Positions 28,097 through 37,973 of a stretch of 64,000 bases of DNA are shown here, piece after piece. The stretch's first letter is position 1; each line of letters begins with the position of its first letter. The stretch lies in NCBI RefSeq assembly GCF_015709515.1, contig NZ_JADNQZ010000057.1, positions 124,001 to 188,000 on the forward strand, given 5' to 3'. Origin of the DNA: Methylocystis sp. H62 (lineage in GTDB: Bacteria > Pseudomonadota > Alphaproteobacteria > Rhizobiales > Beijerinckiaceae). The position numbers and the translations under genes were made by a program. The notes under the pieces were generated by a model, which worked only from the letters and a program-made list of their open reading frames with translations, did not search any database and was not told where the DNA came from.

Positions 28097-28956
28097 GCCT
28101 CTATCGCGGCAAGACCGTCGCGCTCGCCCTTGGCGGCGGCGGCGCGCGCGGGCTTGCGCATATCTGCGTGCTCGAAGCGCTCGACGAACTGGGCGTGCGG
28201 CCGGTGGCCATCGCCGGCGCCTCGATCGGCGCCATCGTCGGCGCCGCTTATGCTGCGGGCTTCTCGGGCGCGGAGCTGCGCGCCCACACTCAGGCCATTC
28301 TCAAGAGCCGCATCGGACTCGCGCGCCGGCTGCTTCATGCGCGGGCGCGGGGGCGAAAGCGGCTGCTGTCCCGCGTCGCGCATCCGCTGCTATTCGACGG
28401 CGAGCGCTTTCTTCACGCGTTCTGGCCCAAAGGCATGCCGGAACGCTTCGAAGATCTAAACATTCCGCTGCAGGTCGTCGCGACCGATTTTCGCCGCCGC
28501 ATCGAAGCGGTTTTCGCCACGGGTCCGCTGGGCCCCGCCGTGGCTGGGTCGATGGCGATCCCGGGCATCGTGCGCGCCGCCACGAGCGATCACGGCTATT
28601 TCGTCGATGGCGGATTGGTCAATCCTCTTCCCTATGACCATCTTTGGGGCCTTGCCGACATCGTCATCGCCGTCGACGTCTCCGGCAATTTCGGCGTCGA
28701 GACCGGCAAGGGGCCGCCGTCCGCCTTCGAGACGATGATCGTCGCGAGCCAGATCATGATGAACGCAATCAGCTCGCGCATGATCGCCGAGCGGCCGCCC
28801 GACGTGCTCATCCGGCCGGAAGTGCATCAGTATCTCGCGCTGGACCTCTTCAAGGCGTCGCGCATTTTCGCCGCCGGCGACGCCTGCCGCGACACGCTGC
28901 GCCAGGGACTGGCGCAGGCGGCGCTGCGGTTAGAGGCTCGGAGCAGGATCGGTTGA
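28093..28956 (+). CDS. Patatin-like phospholipase family protein
   Basis: 287 residues with the patatin catalytic features: the glycine-rich oxyanion loop ALGGGGARG, the nucleophile elbow GASIG (Ser44) and the catalytic aspartate in FVDGGLVNPLP. Resembles bacterial RssA/NTE-type lipid hydrolases. The GTG start overlaps the hydrolase stop, so the two are coupled and may act in the same lipid or detoxification step. Confidence 0.9.
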   Translation: MSLYRGKTVALALGGGGARGLAHICVLEALDELGVRPVAIAGASIGAIVGAAYAAGFSGAELRAHTQAILKSRIGLARRLLHARARGRKRLLSRVAHPLLFDGERFLHAFWPKGMPERFEDLNIPLQVVATDFRRRIEAVFATGPLGPAVAGSMAIPGIVRAATSDHGYFVDGGLVNPLPYDHLWGLADIVIAVDVSGNFGVETGKGPPSAFETMIVASQIMMNAISSRMIAERPPDVLIRPEVHQYLALDLFKASRIFAAGDACRDTLRQGLAQAALRLEARSRIG

Positions 28957-29005
28957 CGCGGATCGCAGATGGATCCGCCTCAAACGTGAATTCTGCTCCC
29001 TCCCT

Positions 29006-29458
29006 CTAGCGCCGGGCCTGAAAGAAGTCGCGAAGAAGCTGCGCCGCCTCGCTTTCGCGAATGCCGCCATAGACTTCAGGCCGATGATGGCAGGTCGGCT
29101 GCGCGAAAAACCGCGGCCCGTGCTCGACGGCGCCGCCCTTTGGATCGCTCGCCGCATAATAGAGCCGGCGAATGCGCGCGAAGGAAATCGCGGCCGCGCA
29201 CATGGCGCAAGGCTCGAGCGTCACATAGAGATCGCAGTCGACGAGGCGCTCCGAGCCGATCGCGGCGCAGGCTTGGCGAATCACAAGCATTTCGGCGTGC
29301 GCCGTCGGATCGCGATCGCGCAGCGTGCGGTTGCCGGCGGCGGCGATGATTTCGCCATTGTGCTTAAGCGCTGCGCCGACCGGGACTTCGCCCGCCGCCG
29401 CCGCCGCGCGCGCCTCACCGAAGGCGGCGCTGTAAGGGTCCTCGCCACTCATTTGCAT
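29006..29458 (-). CDS. tadA: tRNA adenosine(34) deaminase
   Basis: Converts A34 to inosine in tRNA-Arg(ACG). The 150 residues carry the zinc deaminase motifs HAE (His54, Glu56) and P-C84-AMC87, with the family N-terminus AAGEVPVGAAL and the C-terminal YGGI. It is divergent from the pseudouridine synthase gene 51 bases away. Confidence 0.96.
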   Translation of the reverse strand: MQMSGEDPYSAAFGEARAAAAAGEVPVGAALKHNGEIIAAAGNRTLRDRDPTAHAEMLVIRQACAAIGSERLVDCDLYVTLEPCAMCAAAISFARIRRLYYAASDPKGGAVEHGPRFFAQPTCHHRPEVYGGIRESEAAQLLRDFFQARR

Positions 29459-29509
29459 CTCTTAAGCGATCGCGCTTCAAAGCGCGCTTGGCGCCTGCTA
29501 TCAGAACCC

Positions 29510-31555
29510 ATGACCGAAAAGAACCGAAATACCCGCGCCGGCTCCCCCGGCGGCGATCGGCCCTTGCGCCGGCCCGCCAAGAAGACGTCCGCGCCGCACG
29601 CCGCCGCACGCCAAGACGCAAGGCCAGCAAAGCCCGGCTTCGACAAACCGCGCTCGGACAAGCCTCGCATGGGCGAACCGCGCTCGGACAAGCCGAGCAT
29701 GGACAAACCGCGCTCGGACAAGCCTCGGTTTGACAGGCCTCGCTTGGACAGGCCCGCCGCGCCACGCGCCCAAGGCGAACGCGACAAGCGTCCTGACAAG
29801 CCCCCCGCCAAGCAGCGCGCCGCTGCGCCCGCGCCCCGCGAAAAAGCCTTCGAAGGCGAGCGGATCGCCAAAGTCATGGCGCGCGCGGGCGTGTGTTCGC
29901 GCCGCGACGCCGAGTTCTGGATCGCGGAAGGTCGCGTCGCCGTCAACGGGCGCGTGCAGACGAGTCCCGCGTTCAATGTGCGCGACAACGACAACATCAC
30001 GATCGACGGCGCGCCAATGCAGGCGCGCGAGCGCACGCGGCTCTTTCTGTTCCATAAGCCCACCGGCTATGTCACCACGGCGCGCGACGAAGAAGGCCGC
30101 GCCACGGTGTTCTCTTATCTTGAGGAACGCCATCCGGACTTGCCGCGGCTCGTCAGCGTCGGCCGGCTCGACATCAATACCGAAGGTCTGCTGCTGCTCA
30201 CCAATGACGGCGGCCTCGCGCGCACGCTCGAATTGCCCGCGACCGGTTGGACGCGGCGCTATCGCGTGCGGGCGCATGGGGCGATCGATCAGGCGCAACT
30301 CGATTCCTTGGGCGACGGCGTGACGATCGACGGCGTCCATTATGCGCCGATAGAGGCGCGGCTCGAACGCGAGCAAGGCGCCAACGTCTGGATCGCGATG
30401 AACCTCACGGAAGGCAAGAACCGCGAGATCAAGCGCGTCATGGCGCATCTCGGGCTCGACGTGACGCGGCTCATTCGCGTGTCATACGGGCCCTTCCAGC
30501 TCGCCGATCTCGCGGAAGGCGCCGTCGAAGAAGTGCGACTGAAAACGCTGCGCGAGCAGTTGGGCAAATCTCTTGCCGAACTCGCCGGCGTCGATTTCGC
30601 CGCGCCGCTGCGGGAGATGGCGCCGGCGGAACAGCAGGAGATTCGTCAGCGCGCCGAGAAGCGTCCGCGCAAACATGTCTCCACGCTGCGCAAAGAGCAG
30701 GACGAGCAACGCGACGCCGGACCGCGGGCGCGCGTTTCGCGCGGCGCAGTCGCCGACCGCAAGGGCCGCGCCGTCGCCGTCGAGCGGGTGACTCCGACGA
30801 GGGCTCCGACGAGGCGGCGCGACGAGACGGCGCCGCCGCCGTCGCGCAACGCCCGGCGCTTCGAGGCGATGCGCGCCGATGGCGCGCCGCACCAGCCGAA
30901 GGCGCGAACCGAACGCCCCTCGCGCGACAGCAGCCCGCGCGGCGAGCGTTTCCCGCGCGAGGACGGGCGCCGCCGCGACGAGCGAGCCGCCCCCGAACAG
31001 CGCCGTGCGCCGCGCTTCGATGATCAGCGCGGGGCGCGTCCACCGACGCGAGCGCCGCGCGAGCGGAGCGCCGAGGGGCGCGACGAACGTCCGCGCACGC
31101 AGAGATTCGAGAAGCGGCCGGACGACCGCGCGAGCGGTCAGAGAAATTATCGCACGGCTAATCGCGATGACGCGCGATTCGACAAGCGTCCGCCGCGTCG
31201 CGACGGGGACGAGGCGCGACGGGACACGCGCGGCGCCAGCGCGACGCGCCAGGAACGGCCGCGGACATTCGACAAGCGCCCGCCCCGCAGCGGCGAGCGC
31301 GACTTTTCGGCGGGCGACCGCGCCCCCCGCGAGCGCAAATTCGATCAGCCCCGCTCGGGCGGAGACGCGCGGCCCTCGCGCAGCGGCGGCCCGTCTCGGG
31401 GCCCGCACAAAGGTCCACGCAGCGGACCTGGCACAGGTCCCGCGGGCGGCCGAGGCGCGCCGCGCAAAGGGCCGCCCAAAGGACCCTTCAAGGGACCGCG
31501 CAAAGGACCGCCCAAGGGACCCTTCAAGGGGCCACGCAAGCCGCGCGGCGCTTAG
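29510..31555 (+). CDS. rluB: RluB-type 23S rRNA pseudouridine synthase with very long disordered tails
   Basis: About 681 residues. The enzyme core, roughly residues 110-370, has an S4 domain (RIAKVMARAGVCSRRDAEFWI) and the RsuA/RluB catalytic region with the aspartate in GRLDINTEGLLLLTNDG. It should modify 23S rRNA near the peptidyl-transferase centre. An N-terminal 110-residue tail carries repeats such as RSDKPRM/RFDRPRL. A C-terminal tail of over 300 residues is rich in Arg, Asp, Gly and Pro and ends in KGPPKGPFKGPRK repeats. Such tails occur in alphaproteobacterial homologues, but this one is long. It likely binds RNA. Confidence 0.9.
   Translation: MTEKNRNTRAGSPGGDRPLRRPAKKTSAPHAAARQDARPAKPGFDKPRSDKPRMGEPRSDKPSMDKPRSDKPRFDRPRLDRPAAPRAQGERDKRPDKPPAKQRAAAPAPREKAFEGERIAKVMARAGVCSRRDAEFWIAEGRVAVNGRVQTSPAFNVRDNDNITIDGAPMQARERTRLFLFHKPTGYVTTARDEEGRATVFSYLEERHPDLPRLVSVGRLDINTEGLLLLTNDGGLARTLELPATGWTRRYRVRAHGAIDQAQLDSLGDGVTIDGVHYAPIEARLEREQGANVWIAMNLTEGKNREIKRVMAHLGLDVTRLIRVSYGPFQLADLAEGAVEEVRLKTLREQLGKSLAELAGVDFAAPLREMAPAEQQEIRQRAEKRPRKHVSTLRKEQDEQRDAGPRARVSRGAVADRKGRAVAVERVTPTRAPTRRRDETAPPPSRNARRFEAMRADGAPHQPKARTERPSRDSSPRGERFPREDGRRRDERAAPEQRRAPRFDDQRGARPPTRAPRERSAEGRDERPRTQRFEKRPDDRASGQRNYRTANRDDARFDKRPPRRDGDEARRDTRGASATRQERPRTFDKRPPRSGERDFSAGDRAPRERKFDQPRSGGDARPSRSGGPSRGPHKGPRSGPGTGPAGGRGAPRKGPPKGPFKGPRKGPPKGPFKGPRKPRGA
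31463..31534 (+). repeat. 36-bp tandem repeat inside the rluB tail
   Basis: Two units of 36 bases, differing at only a few positions, each encode RKGPPKGPFKGP. A third partial unit follows. The reading frame is kept, so unit number could vary between strains without breaking the gene. Confidence 0.8.
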
Positions 31556-31558
31556 ACC

Positions 31559-32116
31559 ATGCGCATCGTCGGCGGCGCGTTGCGCGGTCGGGCGCTTTCG
31601 GGACCGCGTTCGCAGGCGATTCGACCAACGTCCGAACGGCTGCGCGAATCGGTTTTCGACATTCTCGCGCATCGCTTCGGCGATCCGATTGCGGGCGCGA
31701 CTGTCGTCGATCTCTTCGCCGGCGCCGGCGCGCTTGGACTCGAGGCCGTGTCGCGCGGCGCGGCGCGGGCGCTTTTCGTCGATGACGGCGCCGAGGCGCG
31801 CGCGCTGCTGCGCGCCAATATCGAAGCGCTGGGACTTGGCGGCGTCACGCGCATCTTTCGCCGGGACGCCACGAAGCTCGGCGCCGCGCCGGCAGGCGAA
31901 ACATTTTCGCTCGCCTTCCTTGACCCGCCTTACGGCAAGGATCTCGCGACGCCAGCGCTCACCGAGCTTGTCGATGGCGGCTGGCTTACGCCGGACGCCA
32001 TCGTCGTCGTCGAAGAAAGCGCCAAGGCGCACATCGACCTGCCGCCGAATTTGCGGCGCGAAGACGAACGCCGCTACGGCGACACGCAATTCGTCTTCGC
32101 GCGCTATCTTGCGTGA
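31559..32116 (+). CDS. rsmD: 16S rRNA (guanine(966)-N2)-methyltransferase
   Basis: 185 residues with the RsmD hallmarks: MRIVGGALRGR at the start, RPTSERLRESVFDIL, the SAM motif VVDLFAGAGALGLEA and the catalytic DPPYG. It starts three bases after the rluB stop, so both rRNA modification genes form one unit. Confidence 0.95.
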   Translation: MRIVGGALRGRALSGPRSQAIRPTSERLRESVFDILAHRFGDPIAGATVVDLFAGAGALGLEAVSRGAARALFVDDGAEARALLRANIEALGLGGVTRIFRRDATKLGAAPAGETFSLAFLDPPYGKDLATPALTELVDGGWLTPDAIVVVEESAKAHIDLPPNLRREDERRYGDTQFVFARYLA

Positions 32117-32144
32117 GCTGCGGCGGACGCCGCCGCAACGTGTC

Positions 32145-32567
32145 CTACTCAAAGGCGACTTGGACTTTCGTCACCGCGCGATCGAAAAGGCCGGTCGGCA
32201 GATAGCACAGCGGATTCGTGGCGAGCGGCGCTTCCTTGCAGTGCTCGTGATCGCTTGTCCAGGCATAGCCTGACTGCGCCATGCACCCCAAAATATATTT
32301 GCGGATCAGGTGATCTGGGTCCAAGCGGCGATTTTCGGGATAGGCCGACTCGCCGTCCAATTCGCAGGCGGACGTTTTAATCTGCTGCGCTTTGAAGAAG
32401 GACGAACTGGAGCCGATCAATCCGGCTTCAGCGCCAACCACCATGATCAGTCCTCCGACAAAGGCCATGACAGCCGTGACCTTACTGACCTTAAACTGTC
32501 CGTCGAGCAATGAGAGCACGCCGCCCGCCGCCAAAGCGACGCCGACGAAAATCAACACGAGAATCAT
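32145..32567 (-). CDS. Hypothetical small membrane protein
   Basis: About 140 residues starting MILVLIFVGVALAAGG, with two hydrophobic segments in the first 60 residues. A polar, probably extracytoplasmic, domain follows that holds three cysteines in addition to a few aromatic residues. TTGGAGAA stands upstream of the chosen ATG at 32567. The frame stays open further upstream, but that part has no membrane or domain features. No family was recognised. It is convergent with rsmD. Confidence 0.6.
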   Translation of the reverse strand: MILVLIFVGVALAAGGVLSLLDGQFKVSKVTAVMAFVGGLIMVVGAEAGLIGSSSSFFKAQQIKTSACELDGESAYPENRRLDPDHLIRKYILGCMAQSGYAWTSDHEHCKEAPLATNPLCYLPTGLFDRAVTKVQVAFE

Positions 32568-32809
32568 GACCCGTTCTCCAACGTCAGAGTATTTGGCTGC
32601 GCCGTCAATGAGAAACGGACATGCGTAGCGAAGGCCGCAGGCGGCGCCGGTGTATAGTCCCGATCCTTGCGCCTTCGTTCGACACGTCTTGGCGTCGACG
32701 GAAAAGACGCAACAGGGCTCGATGGATTTGAGTGTGTGCGCCAAACGCCCAGCGGTCTGCGACTTAGTCACGAGCCTTGAAGTTTGGCTTCAAGCCGCAA
32801 AAAACGCTT

Positions 32810-35491
32810 TCAGAGTTTTTTCTTCAATTCGTAGAGCGCGGCGAGCGCTTCGCGCGGCGTCATCTGGTCCGGATCAATCTCTTGAAGCGCGTCGCGCAAC
32901 GCGTCCTTCGGCGCCGACGCCTCGGTGAGGCGTGCGAAGAGCGGCAGATCGTCGATCAAGGTTTCGACCGGCGCGCGTCGGTCGGCCGCTTCCAACTCTG
33001 CGAGAATCGCATGCGCGCGCGCGACGACGCTCGCCGGCAGGCCCGCGAGCTGCGCGACATGCACGCCATAGGAGCGGTCGGCCGCGCCTTTGATCACCTC
33101 ATGCAGAAACACCACGTCGCCGGCGTGATCGGTCACCTTCATCGTCAGATTGACGAGGCGCGGCAACCGCTTTGCAAGCTGCGTCAATTCGTGGAAATGG
33201 GTGGCGAAGATCGCGCGCGAGCGATTCACTTCGTGCAGATGTTCGATCGTCGCCCAGGCGATCGAAAGTCCGTCGAATGTCGCCGTGCCACGACCAATTT
33301 CATCGAGAATGACGAGCGAACGCGGGCTCGCGCCGTTCAAGATCGCCGCGGTTTCGACCATCTCGACCATGAAAGTCGAGCGCCCGCGGGCGAGATCGTC
33401 AGACGCGCCAACGCGCGAGAACAGCCTGTCGATGACGCCGATGCGGGCGGACCGCGCAGGAACGTAGGAGCCCGTCTGCGCCAGGAGCGCGATGAGCGCG
33501 TTCTGGCGCAGATAGGTCGACTTGCCGGCCATGTTCGGCCCGGTGACGACAGCGATTCGGCCACCCTCCGTTCCGCAAAGATCACAGTCGTTCGCGGCGA
33601 AAGCCTTGCCTTGCGACTGCAGCGAAGCTTCGACGACGGGATGACGCCCGCCGACAATCTCGAAATCGAGCGAGGCGTCGATCAGCGGGCGCGTCCAGCC
33701 GCGCTTCTCTGCGACTTCGGCGAGCGCGGCATAAAGATCGAGCCGCGCGAAGGCCTCGGCGAGGCGCCGCAAGCCTTCCGCGCGCGCGCAGACGCCCGCG
33801 ACCAACGCGTCGAATATCGCCAGTTCCCGCGCCAGCGCGCGATCGGCCGCCGAAGCGATCTTTGCCTCGAGTTCAACGAGTTCGCGCGTCGAGAAACGCA
33901 TCGCGTCGGCCATCGTCTGACGATGCGTGAAGGTCGCGTCGAACGGCGGCCGCAGCAGCCTTTCGCCATGAGCCTGCGAGACCTCGAGAAAAAAGCCGAG
34001 AAAATTATTGTGCTTGATCTTAAGCTTCGTTTCGGTGAGCTGCGCGTAGCGTCCCTGCAGCTCGGCGATCACCTTGCGGCTTGCGTCGCGAAGCCGTCTC
34101 GCCTCATCCAGCTCGGAGTCGCGTCCTTCGCGAATGAAATCGCCGTTACGCTTATCGAGCGGCAGGCTGTCTTTCAAAGCTGCGGTGATGTCGTCAGCGA
34201 GCGCGATGTCCCCTTCAGAAAAAATCTGAGCTTCCGCCGCGATCTCCGACGGGGGATCAAGGGACGCAAAAAGCGTCGCAATGTCTTGCGCAGCGTCGAG
34301 CGCGACGCCGACGCTTGCAAGATCGCGCGGACCGCCGCGCTCCAGCGACAGACGCGACAAGGCGCGAGAAAGATCCGGCGTGCGCGCGAGCTTGGCGCGC
34401 AGCGCGGCGCGCAGATCGGACTTTTCGAGAAAGAAGGCGACGCCGTCGAGACGCGCTGCGATCGATCGCGCGTCGGTCAAGGGCGCCGCGATCCGATCGG
34501 CCAAGAGTCTCGCGCCGCCGGGCGTGACGGTGAGATCGACGACCGAAAGCAGCGAGCCCTCGCGCGCGCCGGACAGCGTGCGCGTCAGCTCGAGATTGGC
34601 CCGCGTCGCGCCGTCGATTTCAAGCGTCGTCAGCGCGCGCAGACTGGTCGGACGGGAAAGCGCCGGGCGCTGTCCCTTTTGCGTGCGCTCGACATAGAAG
34701 ATCGCCGTTGCGGCGGCGGCGAGTTCGCAGTCGCTGAAGGCGCCGAAGCCGTCGAGCGTCGCGACGGTATAGAACGCCATGAGGCGTCGCGCCGCGTCAG
34801 CGCCGTCGCCAATGTCGCGGCCGATCGGCGCGATGGGCGCGCCGGCGCCCTCGAAGAGCGTCGACAGAGACGCGTCGCGGCACAGCGCGTCGACAGCGAC
34901 GATTTCGCGGGGCTCCAGGCGCGCGATCTCGGCGCCGAGCGCACTCTCTTCGCGCTCACAGACCGTAAAGGCGCCGGTCGAAATATCGACGCTCGCCAGG
35001 CCGTATCGCCAGCGCCCGTCCTCCCCCCGCAAGCGCGCGATCGCCAAAAAGGCGTTGTGCCTCGTGGGATCAAGCAGCGCGTCTTCGGTGATCGTGCCGG
35101 GCGTGACCAGCCGCACGACGTCGCGCCGCACCACCGATTTTGGCCCGCGTTTTTTGGCTTCCGCCGGGTCTTCGATCTGCTCGCAGACGGCGACGCGATG
35201 TCCGAGCGCAATGAGTTTTTGCAGATAGTCGTTGGCGCGCTCGACCGGCACGCCGCACATCGGAATGTCTTCGCCAAGGTGCCTGCCGCGCTTTGTCAGC
35301 ATGATGCCAAGCGCCCGCGACGCGGTCTGCGCGTCTTCAAAAAAAAGCTCGTAGAAATCGCCCATGCGATAGAAGAGCAGGCAATCGGCGTTCGCCGCCT
35401 TGATCTCGATATATTGCGCGATCATCGGGGTTACGCGCGTCTGCGCCTGGTCATCGCGGTTTTGAGCAGGAACGGGCGCTGCGTGTTTCAT
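32810..35491 (-). CDS. mutS: DNA mismatch repair ATPase MutS
   Basis: About 893 residues. It recognises mispairs and starts repair. The mismatch-binding Phe-x-Glu is seen in [11 protein letters not shown]. The Walker A motif is [13 protein letters not shown], Walker [12 protein letters not shown], and ATHFHEL follows. The ATG of MKHAAPVP is preferred over an upstream TTG. The end KKKL lies in a plain stretch with no obvious terminator. Confidence 0.97.
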   Translation of the reverse strand: MKHAAPVPAQNRDDQAQTRVTPMIAQYIEIKAANADCLLFYRMGDFYELFFEDAQTASRALGIMLTKRGRHLGEDIPMCGVPVERANDYLQKLIALGHRVAVCEQIEDPAEAKKRGPKSVVRRDVVRLVTPGTITEDALLDPTRHNAFLAIARLRGEDGRWRYGLASVDISTGAFTVCEREESALGAEIARLEPREIVAVDALCRDASLSTLFEGAGAPIAPIGRDIGDGADAARRLMAFYTVATLDGFGAFSDCELAAAATAIFYVERTQKGQRPALSRPTSLRALTTLEIDGATRANLELTRTLSGAREGSLLSVVDLTVTPGGARLLADRIAAPLTDARSIAARLDGVAFFLEKSDLRAALRAKLARTPDLSRALSRLSLERGGPRDLASVGVALDAAQDIATLFASLDPPSEIAAEAQIFSEGDIALADDITAALKDSLPLDKRNGDFIREGRDSELDEARRLRDASRKVIAELQGRYAQLTETKLKIKHNNFLGFFLEVSQAHGERLLRPPFDATFTHRQTMADAMRFSTRELVELEAKIASAADRALARELAIFDALVAGVCARAEGLRRLAEAFARLDLYAALAEVAEKRGWTRPLIDASLDFEIVGGRHPVVEASLQSQGKAFAANDCDLCGTEGGRIAVVTGPNMAGKSTYLRQNALIALLAQTGSYVPARSARIGVIDRLFSRVGASDDLARGRSTFMVEMVETAAILNGASPRSLVILDEIGRGTATFDGLSIAWATIEHLHEVNRSRAIFATHFHELTQLAKRLPRLVNLTMKVTDHAGDVVFLHEVIKGAADRSYGVHVAQLAGLPASVVARAHAILAELEAADRRAPVETLIDDLPLFARLTEASAPKDALRDALQEIDPDQMTPREALAALYELKKKL

Positions 35492-35613
35492 GCCAGCCAG
35501 TGTAACGACGTCGCGGCGCAAGCGCCACGCGCGGCATGCGCTTGCATGTGGACGACGCGTCCGCCCGGGCCTAGATTCGCCGCTTGCTTGCCGGATTGCG
35601 ATTGGAGACTTCG

Positions 35614-36630
35614 ATGATCGCCGCCATTTGCCGTCCTATCACATTCGCCGCAGCCGCCGCTTGGCTGTGTTCGGCCGCTTTCGCCGCGGAGCGTGTCGCG
35701 CCGGAATCGCCAACGCCATGGCAGGTCGACAAGCATTACTTCGGCGCGAAAAAGGCGAATGAAGCCTTCAGCGGCTTTGCCTGCGGAACGAGCGGCATGT
35801 GTGTGCTGGCCGTCGATGAAGGCCGACAGGGCGCCTTCATGCGCATCAAGGGCGATCGACTTGTTTATGTCGGCGAGCCCTTCGACTTCAGCGGCGTGGA
35901 GAAGGAGCTCGACGCCGAAGCTGCCGCCGTCGACGACGGCTATTTTTACGTGGCCGGATCTCACGCCGCAAAGCGCGAAACATGCTGCGACAATTCTGAC
36001 AGCCGACGAGTCTACCGGCTGACGGCCGACGAGAATGGCCATCTCGAAACAATGGCGCACAGCGAGCGGCTGTGGGACGCGATGCGCAGCCTGCCTGAAC
36101 TTGCGCCCTATGCCGTTCCCGGCGACTGCCGTTGCGACAGGGCTCCGGGCCACAACCGCGTCGACATCGAGGGCATGGCGGCGGCGAACGGGCGGCTCTA
36201 TTTCGCCTTGCGCGCGCCGAATGTGGAAGGAAACGGTTACATCGTCAGCGTCGACGCGAGGGCTCTTTTCGAGAGCGGCGATCTTAAACCCTCTCTCGCA
36301 ACGGTTCGGCTGGGCGCCAACAAGGGGTTTCGGGATCTTATAATCGCCGACGGCGAAGCGCTCGCGCTCGTTGGACCCAGCGACGGTCTATCGTCAGCGG
36401 ACTATTCGATCGTCGCCCTGCGTGGATTGACGGCCGGTGCAGCGGTGCAACCAAGAAAACTCGCAACGCTCGATCTGCAGAATGCGCCGCTCGGGAAGAA
36501 AGGCGCACTCATCAAGCCCGAAGCCATCGCCCTGCTTGAACTCAACCCAAGTCGCTATCGCTTGCTCGTGCTTTCGGACGGCGGCAAAGATGGCGCGCCG
36601 CTGGTCTTCGACATTCCCCGCGCGCCATAA
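35614..36630 (+). CDS. Secreted DUF3616-type protein
   Basis: About 338 residues with a clear signal peptide ([17 protein letters not shown]). The mature protein has beta-rich repeats with features of the DUF3616 family, including [20 protein letters not shown] and [13 protein letters not shown]-like segments. It contains several cysteines expected to pair in the periplasm. Function unknown. The ATG at 35614 has TTGGAGAC upstream. A strong hairpin follows the stop. Confidence 0.75.
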   Translation: MIAAICRPITFAAAAAWLCSAAFAAERVAPESPTPWQVDKHYFGAKKANEAFSGFACGTSGMCVLAVDEGRQGAFMRIKGDRLVYVGEPFDFSGVEKELDAEAAAVDDGYFYVAGSHAAKRETCCDNSDSRRVYRLTADENGHLETMAHSERLWDAMRSLPELAPYAVPGDCRCDRAPGHNRVDIEGMAAANGRLYFALRAPNVEGNGYIVSVDARALFESGDLKPSLATVRLGANKGFRDLIIADGEALALVGPSDGLSSADYSIVALRGLTAGAAVQPRKLATLDLQNAPLGKKGALIKPEAIALLELNPSRYRLLVLSDGGKDGAPLVFDIPRAP

Positions 36631-36631
36631 G

Positions 36632-36662
36632 AAAGCCCCGGAAGAACATCTCCCGGGGCTTT
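36632..36662. terminator. Bidirectional stem-loop terminator
   Basis: Ten perfect base pairs, AAAGCCCCGG / CCGGGGCTTT, around an 11-base loop. It is two bases after the DUF3616 stop and six bases after the stop of the convergent 24-residue peptide gene, so it can serve both. Confidence 0.8.
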
Positions 36663-36668
36663 CGCGGG

Positions 36669-36743
36669 TTAGCGCCACAGCGCCAGCAGGATGATGATCG
36701 GTATCGGAATCCCGAGCATCCACAGCAAGACAGACCGGAACAT
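36669..36743 (-). CDS. 24-residue membrane peptide
   Basis: A short frame beginning MFRSVLLWMLGIPIPII and ending in LALWR, almost entirely one membrane helix. A near-perfect GGAGG Shine-Dalgarno precedes the ATG. The Gly-x-Pro-x-Pro pattern is seen in small peptides of other Rhizobiales, which argues for a real gene. It is the last gene of a three-gene cluster and ends at the terminator. Confidence 0.65.
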   Translation of the reverse strand: MFRSVLLWMLGIPIPIIILLALWR

Positions 36744-36756
36744 TTCCTACCTCCAT

Positions 36757-37683
36757 TTAGAAGCGAGAGAACGCCGCGACGCCGACGTTTTCATCACGAT
36801 GGCGTCCGCCGAGCGTTGCGCCGTACCACGCCGCCACCGCGCCGAGCAGCATTGTCGCTGCGGACAGGAACGCGAGCAGGATGCCGGTCTTGCGCGCGGT
36901 CTCGGCCGTCTCCTTCGCCTTCGCCTGGTCTTCACGCAGGCGTTCGGCGCTCAGATCCACGCGCCGTTCGGCTTCCTGCGGCGCCAGGCCGGAGCGCGAA
37001 GCAAGAACATTGACGAGATAGGCGTGATCTTCTCCGGAGATTTCGCCGGTCGCCAAGCCGCGCTCGACGATGCGCTTCACGATCGCGCGCGGATATTCTG
37101 CCGGCATCGTCACGCCCCGTGCGTTCACGTCGCCATCGCCGCGCAACAGAAAATCGACCCGCTCCTCGACTGGAGTCACCGTGGTCGCAAGCGTCGACGT
37201 CTCGCTTCTCGCGCCTTCCGAAGACGCCGCTGCGGCAACGCCCGTCTTGGCGAGCTGGAAGATAGAAGCGCCTGCGATCAGCGCGAACACCACGATAGCG
37301 GCGGCCCAGAGCACGAGGCCATGGACCCCGTCGCGGACTTCTACCTCTTCTTGCGAAACATCTCCGGCGCGCCGGCGAAGCCTTCCCGTGACGTAGCCGC
37401 CGACCGCAAAGCTCGAAACGGTGATCCAAAGCACCCAGAGCGTCAACGCGATCAGATGAACAACCAAGGACGCGCCGCCATAAGGCGATGTCATCGACAG
37501 GCCGATCGCCGAACCGAAGGCCCCCATGATGAAGGAAATTGCGCCGGCGATCGTTGCGCCGGCGATGATAGCGGCCCAATCGGTATTGGTCGACCGGCCA
37601 GACATGTCTTCGGCGGCCGCCACAGCGGCGGCTTCGCCGCGCGACGGCCTGACGTCGAGCCCCGTTTGCACGTAGTCAGTCAT
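36757..37683 (-). CDS. Four-helix inner-membrane protein of unknown function
   Basis: About 308 residues. After a polar N-terminus, membrane segments lie near residues 37-60, 75-98, 122-143 and 278-298. A soluble region of about 130 residues sits between the third and fourth. The latter contains acidic and Arg/Ala-rich helices (AERRVDLSAERLREDQAKAKE). The pattern resembles PhnA-like/YrzE-type proteins of stressed alphaproteobacteria, but no firm family call is possible. It lies between two tiny membrane peptide genes. A near-consensus EcfG promoter lies upstream of the cluster. Confidence 0.75.
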   Translation of the reverse strand: MTDYVQTGLDVRPSRGEAAAVAAAEDMSGRSTNTDWAAIIAGATIAGAISFIMGAFGSAIGLSMTSPYGGASLVVHLIALTLWVLWITVSSFAVGGYVTGRLRRRAGDVSQEEVEVRDGVHGLVLWAAAIVVFALIAGASIFQLAKTGVAAAASSEGARSETSTLATTVTPVEERVDFLLRGDGDVNARGVTMPAEYPRAIVKRIVERGLATGEISGEDHAYLVNVLASRSGLAPQEAERRVDLSAERLREDQAKAKETAETARKTGILLAFLSAATMLLGAVAAWYGATLGGRHRDENVGVAAFSRF

Positions 37684-37694
37684 CTGCCGTCTCC

Positions 37695-37769
37695 TCAGCG
37701 CAGGCCAAGAAATGATAGAATCGCCAGGACGACGACGATCAGTCCGACGAGATAAATGATGCCACTCAT
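37695..37769 (-). CDS. 24-residue membrane peptide
   Basis: The frame starts MSGIIYLVGLIVVVLAIL and ends GLR, a single hydrophobic helix. GGAGG stands upstream with normal spacing. It is the first gene of the cluster, 11 bases before the four-helix protein gene. Similar peptides recur next to stress-induced membrane proteins. Confidence 0.65.
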   Translation of the reverse strand: MSGIIYLVGLIVVVLAILSFLGLR

Positions 37770-37846
37770 TGAAACCTCCGCTTCGACCGCTGTGCTGTCC
37801 GAAATCCTGACCTAAGCCGCAGCGTGGACAGCCGCGCATGCCCTAA

Positions 37847-37871
37847 AACTCTGACGCTTCGTCATTGTTCC
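37847..37871 (-). promoter_or_regulatory. Possible EcfG-dependent promoter
   Basis: Read on the minus strand: GGAAC-N16-AGTT, one base from the EcfG consensus GGAAC-N16-CGTT. The -10 end lies about 78 bases before the first peptide gene. Without expression data this is tentative. Confidence 0.4.
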
Positions 37872-37973
37872 GTGACGCTTGGCGCGGCCGCCTTTACCGG
37901 CAAAGCGCTTGTGAACGCAGCCACGCTCCGGGTATGGTCGCCGTGTTGCGTCGCAACAAGCAAAGGGGCGGAG

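Noticed and set aside
32777-35617. A 946-codon open frame on the plus strand
   Set aside because: Antisense shadow of mutS. It is Arg-rich and has no domain features.
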